Shown: positions 1 through 10,104 of the stretch, in pieces | How positions within the stretch are numbered: the first letter of the stretch is position 1 | Layout of the letters: each line of letters begins with the position of its first letter | NCBI RefSeq assembly: GCF_001724135.1 | Contig: NZ_MEDS01000025.1 | Span: forward strand, 62,001-126,000 | From: Comamonas sp. SCN 65-56 | GTDB lineage: Bacteria > Pseudomonadota > Gammaproteobacteria > Burkholderiales > Burkholderiaceae_C | Direction of reading: 5' to 3' | Length of the DNA: 64,000 bases | Notes under the pieces: model-generated | What the model was told of the DNA's origin: nothing | Seen by the model: only the letters and a program-made list of their open reading frames with translations | Database searches by the model: none | Program-made: the position numbers and the translations under genes

Positions 1-1092
1 GAGCACGATATGACCGTCCAGAATGGCGCGTGAGGCGTCGGCGATCGGGTCCTGCTGGTCGTCGCCTTCCGAGAGCACGGTATAAAACGCGGTGATGGAA
101 CCCACGCCGTTCAAGCCGTTGCCGCTGCGTTCGACCAGCGCCGGCAACTTCGCAAAACAGCTCGGCGGATAGCCCTTGGTGGCCGGCGCCTCGCCAATGG
201 CCAGCGCAATCTCGCGCTGCGCCATCGCATAGCGCGTCAGCGAATCCATAAGCAGCAGCACATGCTTGCCCTGATCGCGAAAGTACTCCGCCACTGCCGT
301 GGCATAGCTGGCACCCTGCATGCGCAGCAGCGGCGGCGCATCTGCGGGTGCCGCCACCACCACCGCGCGGCTGCGGTCCTGCTGCCCCAGGATGTCTTCG
401 ACGAATTCCTTGACTTCACGACCGCGTTCGCCGATGAGGCCGACCACGATCACATCGGCGGCGGTGTAGCGCGCCATCATGCCCAGCAGCACGCTTTTGC
501 CGACACCCGAACCGGCGAACAGCCCCAGCCGCTGCCCGCGCCCGACGGTGAGCAGCGCATTGATCGCGCGCACACCGGTATCCAGCGGTTCGCGCACCGG
601 AGCGCGTTCCATCGCGTTGATCGGCTCGCGGCGCAGCGAGCGCGCCGCGACGTTCTGCAGCGCTCCCGCATGGTCCAGCGGTTGTCCCTGGGCATCGACC
701 ACGCGACCGAGCAAGCCATCGCCCAAGGGCAGACGCAGCACGCCCACACCTGCGGGAGGATCGCCGCCCGCATCACTGGCCAGACGCAACGGCGGCACAT
801 AGGCGTCGGCGGGAGTGACGGTAGCGCCCGAAGACAGCCCGTGGATATCCCCCGCTGGCATGAGAAAGGCCTTGTCACCGGAAAAACCGACCACCTCGGC
901 GAGCACCGGCGTGCGCGTACCCTGGCGCACTAGGCACTGCGCGCCCACGGGCACACGCAGACCCGCCGCCTCCAGCACCAGCCCCGTCAGACGCGTCAAC
1001 GTGCCGCGCGATGCCAGCGGCACTTCACCGCCGGCACGCATGCGGGCCCGCTCCATCAGATGCGCCCAGGCGGCGCTGGCTTCAATCGGCAT
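1..1092 (-). CDS. fliI: Flagellum-specific ATP synthase FliI (3' end truncated by window edge)
   Basis: Minus-strand translation contains [41 protein letters not shown] (Walker A and type III ATPase signature); follows fliH; start ATG at 1092 overlaps fliH stop. Confidence 0.95.
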   Translation of the reverse strand, partial: MPIEASAAWAHLMERARMRAGGEVPLASRGTLTRLTGLVLEAAGLRVPVGAQCLVRQGTRTPVLAEVVGFSGDKAFLMPAGDIHGLSSGATVTPADAYVPPLRLASDAGGDPPAGVGVLRLPLGDGLLGRVVDAQGQPLDHAGALQNVAARSLRREPINAMERAPVREPLDTGVRAINALLTVGRGQRLGLFAGSGVGKSVLLGMMARYTAADVIVVGLIGERGREVKEFVEDILGQQDRSRAVVVAAPADAPPLLRMQGASYATAVAEYFRDQGKHVLLLMDSLTRYAMAQREIALAIGEAPATKGYPPSCFAKLPALVERSGNGLNGVGSITAFYTVLSEGDDQQDPIADASRAILDGHIVL

Positions 1093-1804
1093 CGCTCATC
1101 TCCCGCCAGGCGGACACCAGCCCCAGCGCCGCAATTGCTCGGCGCCAGCGCGTTTCCAGCGTTCCATCGACGACGGCACCGGCGCATTCCACGCTGCAGC
1201 CACCGGGTGCCATCGACGCATCTGCTTGCCATTGCACGCGCGTACTGCCGAATTCATCGCGCAGCGCGCCCTCCAGCGCTTGCCAATCCGCCGGATTCAG
1301 GCGCACCGTGGCCGGGCGGCTGTCCTGCACAAAGGTGGCCAGCGCCTCACGCACCACCGGCAGCAGTGCGCGCGGATTGGCCTGCAACTCCTGGCGCACC
1401 ACCTGGCGCGCAATGTCGCACGCCAGCTGCATCAGGCTTTCGGCCATCTGCTGCTGCAGCCCCCCCAGGCTTTCCTCGAAGGTATTGGCCACGCTCGCCA
1501 GCTGCGCAGCCACCTGCTGCCCCTGACCAGCGACATAGTCATCCAGCCGCTGCTGCCACTCGCGCGCCGCCTGCGCCTGACCCTGGCGCAGACCTTCTGC
1601 GAACGCCGCGTCGTGCACCTGCTGCGCCTGCGCGGCGGCGGCCTGTGCCGCTTCCTCGACCTGCTGCTGCTCGACCTCGGCAGACTGCATCGGCAACAAG
1701 GCCGGCTCACCCAGGCCGACATCGCCAAAGCGCCACTGCACCGCCTCGGCGATCTCCTCGCCCGGTATGAAGCGGGTGTAGTGACGGGTGCTGGAAGTCG
1801 CCAT
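1082..1804 (-). CDS. fliH: Flagellar assembly protein FliH
   Basis: 240 aa, coiled-coil/Gln-rich N-terminus, position between fliG and fliI. Confidence 0.9.
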   Translation of the reverse strand: MATSSTRHYTRFIPGEEIAEAVQWRFGDVGLGEPALLPMQSAEVEQQQVEEAAQAAAAQAQQVHDAAFAEGLRQGQAQAAREWQQRLDDYVAGQGQQVAAQLASVANTFEESLGGLQQQMAESLMQLACDIARQVVRQELQANPRALLPVVREALATFVQDSRPATVRLNPADWQALEGALRDEFGSTRVQWQADASMAPGGCSVECAGAVVDGTLETRWRRAIAALGLVSAWREMSDAD

Positions 1805-1816
1805 GGAGGATCCCCG

Positions 1817-2812
1817 TCAGACGAAGGCGTCGTCACCGCCGCCGGCCAAAGCAATCTGGCCCTCGTCGGAAAGGCGCCGCACAGTCTTGAGGATTTCCTT
1901 TTGCTGAGCCTCGACCTCGGACAGGCGGATCGGCCCGCGCGACTCGAGGTCTTCGCGCATCGCCTCGGCGGCGCGCGTGGACATGTTCTTGAGGAATTTC
2001 TCGCGCAGTTCGGGCTGGGCACCCTTGAGCGCAACCACCAGGGTTTCGGACGCCACTTCGCGCAGCACGGTCTGGATGGCGCGATCGTCGAGCTTGAGCA
2101 CGTCGTCAAAGACAAACATCTTGTCCATGATCTTCTGCGCCAAGTCGGCGTCCTGCTCGCGAATGCTCTCGATCACCACGCCGTCCATGCCCCCGCGAAA
2201 CAGATTGACGATTTCCGCCGCGGCCTTGACGCCGCCCAGCGAACTCTTGCGCACCTTGTCGCCACCGGCGAGCACCTTGAACAGCACCTCGTTGAGGTCC
2301 TTGAGCGCGGTGGGTTGTATGCCTTCGAGCGTGGCGATGCGCAACATGATCTCGCCGCGCTGGCGATCGGTGAACTGGGCGAGGATGTCGGCGCACTGCT
2401 CCGGATCGAGGTGCACCATGATCGCGGCGATGATTTGCGGATGCTCGTTGCGCAGCAGCTCGGCCACCGCCAGGGGGTCCATCCACTTGAGCTGCTCTAT
2501 GCCCGAGACATCCCCACCCTGCAGGATGCGGTCGATCAACAGGGCGGCCTTGTCATCGCCCAGTGCACGCTTGAGCACCGAACGCACATAGTTGCCGGTA
2601 TCGGACACCAGCAGGCTCTGCGCCGCCGCCTCGCTGGTGAAGCGCGACACCACCTCGTCCACGCGCTCATGCGAGACGGTGCGCATGCGGGCAATCGTCT
2701 CACCGAGCTTTTGCACCTCCTTGGGCGAGAGGTGCTTGAAGACTTCACCCGCCTCTTCCTCGCCAAGGGACATCAGCAGGATGGCGGCATCGTTCAGGCC
2801 CTGATCGTCCAT
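1817..2812 (-). CDS. fliG: Flagellar motor switch protein FliG
   Basis: 331 aa; GLNDAAILLMSLGEEEAGEVFKHLSPKEVQKLGETIA and C-terminal FVFDDVLKLDDRAIQTVLREV typical of FliG. Confidence 0.97.
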   Translation of the reverse strand: MDDQGLNDAAILLMSLGEEEAGEVFKHLSPKEVQKLGETIARMRTVSHERVDEVVSRFTSEAAAQSLLVSDTGNYVRSVLKRALGDDKAALLIDRILQGGDVSGIEQLKWMDPLAVAELLRNEHPQIIAAIMVHLDPEQCADILAQFTDRQRGEIMLRIATLEGIQPTALKDLNEVLFKVLAGGDKVRKSSLGGVKAAAEIVNLFRGGMDGVVIESIREQDADLAQKIMDKMFVFDDVLKLDDRAIQTVLREVASETLVVALKGAQPELREKFLKNMSTRAAEAMREDLESRGPIRLSEVEAQQKEILKTVRRLSDEGQIALAGGGDDAFV

Positions 2813-2839
2813 GGTGGTTTCACTCCGTGTGCATCAACG

Positions 2840-4537
2840 TCATTCGCCGTTGATCCAGGTCTTCACGATATTGGCCACGGCCACCGGATTGGCCTTGGCC
2901 AGCGTGCGCGCCTCCGACAGCCGCAATTGTTCCTGCGTCGGTGGCTGATCCCTGGCCTGCTCTGGCGCCGGCAGCGCCGGGCGCTCGATCTGCTCGGCGG
3001 CAATCGCATCCACCTTGTGCAGCGTTGCCGCGGACGCCGCGCCGCCCTGCCGCGCCGCCTTGAGCGCCGGGCGCACCACGCCCATCAGCAGCAGGGCTGC
3101 GGCCAACGACAGGCCGATCGGCATGCCCAGACTGCGGGCCAGCTCGATCACCTCGGGCTGCTTGTAAAAAGGCAGCTCCACCGGCGTGGCCGTATCGACC
3201 TTGAACGGCGCGTTCATCAGATTGACCGAATCGCCGCGCTCCTTGTTGTAGCCCACCGCCTCGCGCACCAGCGCCGTCATCTGCTCGATCTGCTCGGGCG
3301 AGAGCGGTTTGGCGACCGGCGGCTTGCCCGCCGCCTCGGCCACCGACTGGTAGTTGACCACCACGGCGGCGTTGACGCGCTTGACCATGCCCTGAGCGGC
3401 GCGCGTCACGCTGGTGGTCTTGTCCACCTCGTAGTTGGTGGTGATTTCACGGTGGCCGACGCTGCCGCCACCGGCGCCCGCACCGCCCTGCGCGCCGGCA
3501 TCGGGTGCCGGGTTGGCGCCATTGACAGGGGCGTTGGCGTTTTGCGGCGGCTGATTGCTCACCGCCCCGGGTACACCCGAAGGCAGCTTGTCGCCCGGCT
3601 TGGCAGCGTTTTCCACCACTTGCTGGCTGCGCACGGCACTGGCATCTGCAGCCAGGTTGGGGCGGTGCTGCTCGGTGGTGGATTCGGTCTGGTTGAAATC
3701 AACCTCCGCATTGACCGTGGCCTTGACGTTGTCGCGCCCGACCACCGGCGCGAGAATATCCGTGATGCGCTGGGCATATTGCTGCTCCAGCTTCTGCACG
3801 TAAGCAAGCTGCTCGCCCGTGGGCGCGCCACCGCCTGCGCCATCGGGCGTTTGCGACAGCAGCTTGCCGGTATCGTCGAGCACGCTGACCGCCGCCGGTG
3901 CGAGGTCGGGCACGCTGGAAGCCACCAGATGCACGATGCCGGCCAACTGCGTGCGATCGAGGAAACGCCCCGGATACAAACTCACGAGCACCGAGGCCGA
4001 GGGTTTCTGCTGTTCGCGAAAGAATCCGTTCTGATTGGGCAGCGCCAGGTGCACCCGGGCGCTTTGCACCGGCGCGAGCGACTGGATGGAGCGCGTGAGC
4101 TCACCCTCCAGGCCGCGCTGGAAATTGAGCCGTTCCTGAAACTGCGTCACGCCGAAACGGCTGGTTTCGGTCACTTCAAACCCGGTCACCGATCCCTTGG
4201 GCAGACCCTGCGAGGCCAGACGCAGGCGCACGTCATGCACCCGGTCCGAAGGCACCATGATCGCGCCGCCGCCTTCGGTGTACTTGTAGGGCACGTTCAT
4301 CTGCGTGAGCTGGGCAACGATGGCGCCGCCATCCTTGTCGCTCAGGTTGGAAAACAGCACGCGGTAATCGGGTCGGCTGGCAAAGAACGCGGCGGCCACC
4401 ACCATGGCCAGAAACAGTACCAGCCCCAGCACCAGCCGCAGGCGCGCGGCGCGGTCCAGGCCGGCAAACCGCTGCGACCACGGCACGCCGGCCAGCGGCG
4501 GAGCGATCGGCATTTCGGCAACGGCAGCAGAGGGCAT
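2840..4537 (-). CDS. fliF: Flagellar MS-ring protein FliF
   Basis: ORF to 4603; likely start MPSAAVAEMPIAPPL at 4537. YRVLFSNLSDKDGGAIVAQLTQMNVPYKY and C-terminal TM typical of FliF. Confidence 0.95.
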   Translation of the reverse strand: MPSAAVAEMPIAPPLAGVPWSQRFAGLDRAARLRLVLGLVLFLAMVVAAAFFASRPDYRVLFSNLSDKDGGAIVAQLTQMNVPYKYTEGGGAIMVPSDRVHDVRLRLASQGLPKGSVTGFEVTETSRFGVTQFQERLNFQRGLEGELTRSIQSLAPVQSARVHLALPNQNGFFREQQKPSASVLVSLYPGRFLDRTQLAGIVHLVASSVPDLAPAAVSVLDDTGKLLSQTPDGAGGGAPTGEQLAYVQKLEQQYAQRITDILAPVVGRDNVKATVNAEVDFNQTESTTEQHRPNLAADASAVRSQQVVENAAKPGDKLPSGVPGAVSNQPPQNANAPVNGANPAPDAGAQGGAGAGGGSVGHREITTNYEVDKTTSVTRAAQGMVKRVNAAVVVNYQSVAEAAGKPPVAKPLSPEQIEQMTALVREAVGYNKERGDSVNLMNAPFKVDTATPVELPFYKQPEVIELARSLGMPIGLSLAAALLLMGVVRPALKAARQGGAASAATLHKVDAIAAEQIERPALPAPEQARDQPPTQEQLRLSEARTLAKANPVAVANIVKTWINGE

Positions 4538-4710
4538 CGTCAGTTCCAGGCAAGGGCTAGTGCCACGCAGGGGCAGCGGCGGTGCAATGATTATTCCCGT
4601 CACCCCCGGCCGCGTTCCACCAATAAGGCGCCGGTTTGACCGGCTGTTTGCGCTGCTGCAGCCCGGGCACCGCCCTACGATAGGCCTACCTTCAGACCAG
4701 ACCCACTGCC

Positions 4711-5022
4711 ATGGACTTGCGCATCACCAGCACCCCCTTGCCGCTCACCAGCGCGCTGGCGGCGCGGCGCAATGCCGTGGCGCAGGGCGGCGCGTCAGAG
4801 GCCGGCTTCTCCGGCGCCCTCAAGGGCGCACTGAACGACGTCAGCAAGGCGCAGAACCAGGCCAACGAGCTGCAAAAACAGGTGCAGCTGGAAAACCCCA
4901 AGGTCAGCATTGAAGAAACCATGGTCGCGATCCAGAAGGCGCAGGTCAGCTTTCAGGCCACGCTGCATGTACGCAACCGGCTGGTGCAGGCCTATACCGA
5001 CATCATGAACATGCAGGTCTGA
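4711..5022 (+). CDS. fliE: Flagellar hook-basal body complex protein FliE
   Basis: 103 aa; ENPKVSIEETMVAIQKAQVSFQATLHVRNRLVQAYTDIMNMQV is the FliE C-terminus; divergent from fliF. Confidence 0.95.
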   Translation: MDLRITSTPLPLTSALAARRNAVAQGGASEAGFSGALKGALNDVSKAQNQANELQKQVQLENPKVSIEETMVAIQKAQVSFQATLHVRNRLVQAYTDIMNMQV

Positions 5023-5174
5023 CGCTCTGGCGCCGGCTTGCGCCCCGGCCGCATCGGCCATCGGGACTGCCGGTGGCTCCTGCCTGCGCGTGCACCGCGT
5101 CTTGACAGCACTCGAACGAGAGGCGCAGGATGTCCCTCCTCGCACAGGGGTCATTTCGGCCCAAGGAGCTTCTC

Positions 5175-5543
5175 ATGGCACAGGATTCGAGAGAACTGGT
5201 GGTACTGATCACCCACGGCACCGACCATGAACTGTCGTCGGTGGCGTTCACCATTGCCTGCGGCGGCCTGACCGCCGGCATGCGCGTGAGCGCGTTTCTG
5301 ACCAGCTCGGCCGTCGATCTCGTGCGCCGCGGCAGCGCCGACCACACCCATGTGGCACCGCTGGACCCGCTGATGGCCCTGATGAGCGACTTCATGGCGC
5401 GCGGCGGCACCATCTTTGCCTGCACCCCCTGCGTCAAGGCGCGCGGCTACACGCAAGAGGACCTGATCGATGGCGTGGTGATCAGCGGCGCCAGCGCCAT
5501 CCATGAGCGGCTGAAGACCGGCGCCGCCAGTCTCAGCTTCTAA
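5175..5543 (+). CDS. DsrE family protein
   Basis: MAQDSRELVVLITHGTDHELSSVAFTIACGG..; DsrE/DsrF-like fold pattern with conserved Cys (FACTPCVKARGY). Confidence 0.7.
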   Translation: MAQDSRELVVLITHGTDHELSSVAFTIACGGLTAGMRVSAFLTSSAVDLVRRGSADHTHVAPLDPLMALMSDFMARGGTIFACTPCVKARGYTQEDLIDGVVISGASAIHERLKTGAASLSF

Positions 5544-5567
5544 GCACCCGGCAGCGGCTGCGCCGCA

Positions 5568-5960
5568 TCAGCCCGCGTCAAACGCCGCCCGCAGCCACTG
5601 CACGCCCGCCGCTTCGATGAGCACCACGTCAAAACGGCAGGGCGGCAGCGGCTTGCAGCGCAGCAGATAGTGGCGCGCGGCAAAGACGATGCGCCGCTGT
5701 TTGCCCGTGCCTATGCTGGCGCCGGCACCGCCAAAATCGGCACGGGTGCGGCTGCGCACCTCGACGAACACCAGCGTGCCATCGCGCTCGCGCATGATGA
5801 GATCGATCTCGCCGCCGCCGCGTCCCGGCGTTCGATAATTGCGTTCGACCACCGCCAGCCCGGCCTCGCGCAGATACGCCAGCGCCGCATCCTCCGCCTG
5901 CTGGCCACGCACGCGGGTGGTTTCTGTTGCACCATCGCGCCTGCCACCAAGGAATCCCAT
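5568..5960 (-). CDS. yraN: YraN family protein (UPF0102, endonuclease-like)
   Basis: [51 protein letters not shown] motif; divergent from rsmI. Confidence 0.88.
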   Translation of the reverse strand: [130 protein letters not shown]

Positions 5961-6886
5961 TGAGCGCCTCCTATGTCACCGCACTTGCCGCCGCCCGCGA
6001 TGTGGCGGCTGCGCAGGATTATCCAAAGAGTGCGCTCTACGTCGTCGCCACACCCATCGGCAACTTGGCCGACATCACGCTGCGTGCCCTGCATGTGCTG
6101 GAGCTGGCCGACACCTTGGCCTGCGAGGACACGCGCCATACGCAGCAGCTGCTGCGCGCCTACGGCATCCACAAAAGCCCCGGGCAATGGCTGGCGCTGC
6201 ACCAGCACAACGAGGCCCAGGCAACGCAGGCCGTGCTTGCCCGGCTGGCCGAGGGCCAGCGCGTGGCCTATGTGAGCGATGCCGGCACTCCGGCCGTGAG
6301 CGATCCGGGCGCGCGCCTGGTGGCTGCAGTGCAGCAGGCCGGGCTGCGCTGCCTTCCGTTGCCGGGCGCGAGCAGCGTGGTCAGCGCGCTAAGCTGCGCC
6401 GGTGCCGTCGCGCCGGACGATGCGGCGGCGGGATTTGTCTTTGCCGGTTTTCTGCCGACCAAGGCGGCAGAGCGCAAGGCGGCGCTGGCACGGATCGCGC
6501 AGGAGTCACGCACGGTGGTGCTGCTGGAGGCGCCGCACCGCATCGCCCAGATCGCGCGTGAGCTGGAACCGCTGGGCCAACGCCCCGTGACGCTGGCGCG
6601 GGAGCTGACCAAGCAGTTCGAGGAAATCGCCACCGTGCCGGCCAGCGCCTGCAGTGCCTGGCTGGCCGAGACCGCGCAGCGCAGCCGCGGCGAATTCGCG
6701 ATCGTGATCCATCCCCGGAGCCATGCCGCCAGTGCCGATGCCAACCAGGGCGAAGCAACCTTGCGCCTGCTGCTCGCCGAACTGCCGCTCAAGACCGCCG
6801 TACGGCTGGCGGCCGAGTTGACCGGTGCCAGCCGCAACCAGCTCTACCAGCGCGCGCTGGCGTTGCAAGGCGACGGCAATGATTGA
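5960..6886 (+). CDS. rsmI: 16S rRNA (cytidine(1402)-2'-O)-methyltransferase RsmI
   Basis: ALYVVATPIGNLADITLRALHVLELADTLACEDTRHTQQLL..YVSDAGTPAVSDPGARLV. Start probably TTG at 5960, abutting the yraN start; the ORF track extends to 5927. Confidence 0.94.
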   Translation: MSASYVTALAAARDVAAAQDYPKSALYVVATPIGNLADITLRALHVLELADTLACEDTRHTQQLLRAYGIHKSPGQWLALHQHNEAQATQAVLARLAEGQRVAYVSDAGTPAVSDPGARLVAAVQQAGLRCLPLPGASSVVSALSCAGAVAPDDAAAGFVFAGFLPTKAAERKAALARIAQESRTVVLLEAPHRIAQIARELEPLGQRPVTLARELTKQFEEIATVPASACSAWLAETAQRSRGEFAIVIHPRSHAASADANQGEATLRLLLAELPLKTAVRLAAELTGASRNQLYQRALALQGDGND

Positions 6887-6898
6887 TTCAGCGGTGCC

Positions 6899-9091
6899 TC
6901 AAAGCGCCGCCATGGCGTCCCGCAATTCGCGCACCCCGAGGATTTCGCTGAACACCACCGGCTGCCTGCCAGGCGCATAGAGCACATACAGCGGCACGCC
7001 GCTCCTGCCCAGCGATGCCAGCGAGGCGGTGATGGCCGGATCGCGCCGCGTCCAGTCGGCCAGCAGCAGCGCCACCTTTTTGTCCGCAAAATCCTGGCGC
7101 ACACCGGCGTTTGCCAGCGTGGTTTTCTTGTTGTACTGGCAGGTCACGCACCAGGCGGCGGTGTAGTCGACAAACACCGGCTGCCCCTGGGCCAGCAGCT
7201 CGGCCGGCAGCCCGGCGCGCCACGGCTGCCAACCGCCAGCCTGCGCAGACTGCGCCGCCGCAGGCGTGTGCATTTCAATGATTTTCGGGCCCAAAGCGCT
7301 TGCCAGCCATGCGCAAGCCGCTATTGATAAAGAAGCAAAAACCGTACGCGTACGGCCACTCAGCGTGAAGGCCCACACCACCAGCGCCAGCAGCACCAGC
7401 AGCACCAGCAGCGCGCCTGCGCCATCGATGCCGCTTTGCTGGCCCAGTACCCAGACCAGCCACGCCACGGTGGCAAACATGGGAAAGGCCAGCAGCTGGC
7501 GCAGCGTCTGCATCCAGGCGCCGGGCCGCGGCAGCAAGCCTGCCACCGCGGGCCACCAGCTCGCCAGCAGATAGGGCGCCGCCAGACCCAGCCCCAGCAC
7601 GGCAAAAATCGCCAGCGCCTGCACCGCCGGCAGCGCCAGCGTGAGACCAAGCGACGCACCCATGAAAGGCGCGGTGCAAGGGGATGCCACCGCCACCGTC
7701 AGCACGCCGGTGAAAAAGGCATCGGTCACCGGATTCCTGGCCTGCGTCGCCGCCCAGCGCGAAGGCAGCAGCATGCCGACCTCGAACAATCCCGCCAGGT
7801 TCAGGCCAATCAGCGTGAACAAGGCGGCCAGCAAGGCCACCACCAGCGGCGATTGCAACTGAAAGCCCCAGCCCACGGCCTCGCCCGCCGTACGCAGCAT
7901 GAGCATCAACGCCCCCAGCGCCAGGAAGGAGAGCACCACGCCCGCGGTGTAGGCCAGCCCACCCATGCGCTGCGCGCGCAGATTGCCCGCATGCCGCGCA
8001 AAGCCGACGACTTTGACCGCCAGAATCGGAAAAACGCAGGGCATGAGGTTGAGCAGTACCCCCCCAACCAAGGCTCCGACGAGCGCCAGCAGCCAAGCCT
8101 CCAGCGGCGCACGGCCGGGCACTGGAGCTGCTACCGGCGCCGCAGTCTGTGACACGCTCAGGGAGGCAGGCAGCGCCTTGACCGCCGGCCACGCGCCCGC
8201 CACCGGCAGACGCACACGCCAGCCCGTGCCGCCCTGGGCCAGCACCAGATCCATCGCCTCGGGGCTGGCGGCACGCTCGGGCGAGATCGGCACACGTGCC
8301 GTCCAGGTGGCACCGTCCCACTGCTGCACCGGGTCCTTGGCGTTATCCACCACCTCGGGCGTTTCAGGAAAGACCTCGAGCCGCTTGCCCTGCCAGGTCT
8401 GCGGCAGATGCTGCACGCGCAGCACCAGCGCATCCTGCTCCACCTGCGCGCTGCTCTCCCGGGCATTCATGTCGCCCGGGTGTGCCTGCGCGGCCGCGGC
8501 AAAGGCTGCCGCATTGGGCGCCGTCGTGCCCGCCAGCGGCACCTGCAACGTGAAGTTGCCCTCTTCCGGCACGCACTCCATGCGGCACACCAACCAGGCG
8601 GCCTGCAGATGAAACGTGGCTTGCGTCTCTCCCGGCGCTGGCTGGAACATGCTGGAGACCGTGACCGGCACCGGCAACAGCACTTGCCCCTCATAGCCGT
8701 AGTTGGCCAGCGTGCCTATGGGGATCTTGCGTGGCAACGGCCAGGCGATCTCACCTGCGTCCAGGCCAGCCGGAAGCTGCCATTGCAACTGCGTGGGCAG
8801 GCCGGAATCGCCTGGATTGAGCCAGTAGGTGTGCCACTCGGGCTGGTGCGTGAGCAGCAGGCCCAGGGTGAGTGGCTTGCCCGGCGCCACCCCCTCCGGC
8901 GCCTGCGCCACGAGCTCGGCCCGCACATGGTCAGTCGTGACCACGCTGCTGGCAGCGGGCATGGCTGTCTTTTTGAGCTGAAATTGGGCATTTGCGCCCG
9001 TGCACAGGGCGCCAGCAGCTATCAAAAAAAGAAATTGGCGGAAAAATGACGGCAATCGACTGAACATGGCGTTACATGGGAGCGGGTGCAC
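6899..9091 (-). CDS. dsbD: Thiol:disulfide interchange protein DsbD-like (N-terminal domain, TM domain, C-terminal thioredoxin)
   Basis: 730 aa; GGVLLNLMPCVFPILAVKVVGF, GVLTVAVASPCTAPFMGASLG, C-terminal VFVDYTAAWCVTCQYNKKTTL. Confidence 0.9.
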   Translation of the reverse strand: MHPLPCNAMFSRLPSFFRQFLFLIAAGALCTGANAQFQLKKTAMPAASSVVTTDHVRAELVAQAPEGVAPGKPLTLGLLLTHQPEWHTYWLNPGDSGLPTQLQWQLPAGLDAGEIAWPLPRKIPIGTLANYGYEGQVLLPVPVTVSSMFQPAPGETQATFHLQAAWLVCRMECVPEEGNFTLQVPLAGTTAPNAAAFAAAAQAHPGDMNARESSAQVEQDALVLRVQHLPQTWQGKRLEVFPETPEVVDNAKDPVQQWDGATWTARVPISPERAASPEAMDLVLAQGGTGWRVRLPVAGAWPAVKALPASLSVSQTAAPVAAPVPGRAPLEAWLLALVGALVGGVLLNLMPCVFPILAVKVVGFARHAGNLRAQRMGGLAYTAGVVLSFLALGALMLMLRTAGEAVGWGFQLQSPLVVALLAALFTLIGLNLAGLFEVGMLLPSRWAATQARNPVTDAFFTGVLTVAVASPCTAPFMGASLGLTLALPAVQALAIFAVLGLGLAAPYLLASWWPAVAGLLPRPGAWMQTLRQLLAFPMFATVAWLVWVLGQQSGIDGAGALLVLLVLLALVVWAFTLSGRTRTVFASLSIAACAWLASALGPKIIEMHTPAAAQSAQAGGWQPWRAGLPAELLAQGQPVFVDYTAAWCVTCQYNKKTTLANAGVRQDFADKKVALLLADWTRRDPAITASLASLGRSGVPLYVLYAPGRQPVVFSEILGVRELRDAMAAL
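7279..7331. repeat. Dispersed palindromic repeat copy 1 (inside dsbD, in frame)
   Basis: Reverse strand ATAGCGGCTTGCGCATGGCTGGCAAGCGCTTTGGGCCCGAAAAT. Confidence 0.6.
8975..9030. repeat. Dispersed palindromic repeat copy 2 (dsbD signal-peptide region)
   Basis: Reverse strand TTGATAGCTGCTGGCGCCCTGTGCACGGGCGCAAATGCCCAATTTCA. Confidence 0.6.
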
Positions 9092-9163
9092 CGCAATTGG
9101 TTCCGGCTGCGGTGCACTGGCGCATCTTAGCGATGGCTGCCGGCGTGGTTATCATGCGCCACC

Positions 9164-9526
9164 ATGCCCTTTTTCGTGCGCCTTCGCCAGATGACCGCCG
9201 GCCTGCCGGGCCGCGGGCTGCTGGCATGGTTTACCCTGACGGTGATGGTCGCCGCGGCCGCGCCTCTGGCCTACGCACAGGGCTGGCCGGATGTCTGCAG
9301 CAGCGCCGGTGGGTCCGCGCTAGCCGCGAGCGCTGACGGCCTGCCGGCCGGCGGCGCGCTGATGCACTGCCCGCTGTGCCTGCCGACGGCGCCGCCGCCC
9401 GCGGCGTGGAGCATGCCACCCGCCACCGCCGTGGCACCCGCCGTGGCATTGCGCCCCGTTGCCGGCAGCACGCCAGCCGTCTGGCGCTTTGCCCTGCCGC
9501 CGGCGCGCGCATCACCCGGGCTCTGA
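9164..9526 (+). CDS. Small DUF2946-like protein (CPLC motif)
   Basis: 120 aa with signal/TM region and MHCPLCLP motif; precedes a copper chaperone gene. Confidence 0.6.
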   Translation: MPFFVRLRQMTAGLPGRGLLAWFTLTVMVAAAAPLAYAQGWPDVCSSAGGSALAASADGLPAGGALMHCPLCLPTAPPPAAWSMPPATAVAPAVALRPVAGSTPAVWRFALPPARASPGL

Positions 9527-9602
9527 CTGCCACAACCACGCCTCCTGGTGCCGGCGCTTGTGCCGCCCCAGGCCTGTTTTCGCATTTTCAGAGTCTCTTC
9601 CC

Positions 9603-10091
9603 ATGTCCCCATTTCTCTTGCGCAGCGCGATCGTGGCGCTGGCCTGCGCCACCTCCAGCGCGCTGGCCCAAACCCCTGCTGTCTCCATCTCCGGCGCCTG
9701 GGTGCGCGCCACCGTCCCGGGTCAGGGCGGCACCGGCGCGTTCATGACGCTGCAATCACCCCAGGCCCTCGAACTGGTGGGCGCCTCCACGCCGGTCGCT
9801 GGCGTGGCCCAGGTGCACGAAATGAAACTCGAGGGCAACACCATGCGCATGCAGCACCTGCCCGCACTGGCGTTGCCGGCGCACCAGAGCGTCACGCTCA
9901 CGCCCGGCGGCAACCACCTCATGCTGATGGATCTCAAGCAGCCGCTGGCGGCGGGCAGCACCATTGCCATCACCCTGCAGTTCAAGGATGCCGCCGGCGC
10001 CGCGCTCACGCAAACGCTGCAGGTGCCGGTGCTCCAGCGGGCGCCCGCAGGCCCGGCCCCCGCCGCGGCGCACGGGCACCACGGCTCTTGA
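9603..10091 (+). CDS. Periplasmic copper chaperone PCuAC family protein
   Basis: Signal peptide; GAWVRATVPGQGGTGAFMTLQSP..VHEMKLEGNTMRMQHLPALALPAHQSVTLTPGGNHLMLMDLKQPLAAG matches the PCuAC H(M)x10Mx21HxM region. Confidence 0.9.
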   Translation: MSPFLLRSAIVALACATSSALAQTPAVSISGAWVRATVPGQGGTGAFMTLQSPQALELVGASTPVAGVAQVHEMKLEGNTMRMQHLPALALPAHQSVTLTPGGNHLMLMDLKQPLAAGSTIAITLQFKDAAGAALTQTLQVPVLQRAPAGPAPAAAHGHHGS

Positions 10092-10104
10092 TTACCATTG
10101 GCGC

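Noticed and set aside
815-4639. 1274-aa plus-strand ORF
   Set aside because: Shadow ORF antisense to fliH-fliG-fliF in GC-rich DNA; His/Arg/Gln-rich composition and no recognisable domain.
7378-7415. CACCAGCAG-type tandem repeats in dsbD
   Set aside because: Explained by a Leu/Val-rich transmembrane helix with codon bias (LLVLLVLLAL).
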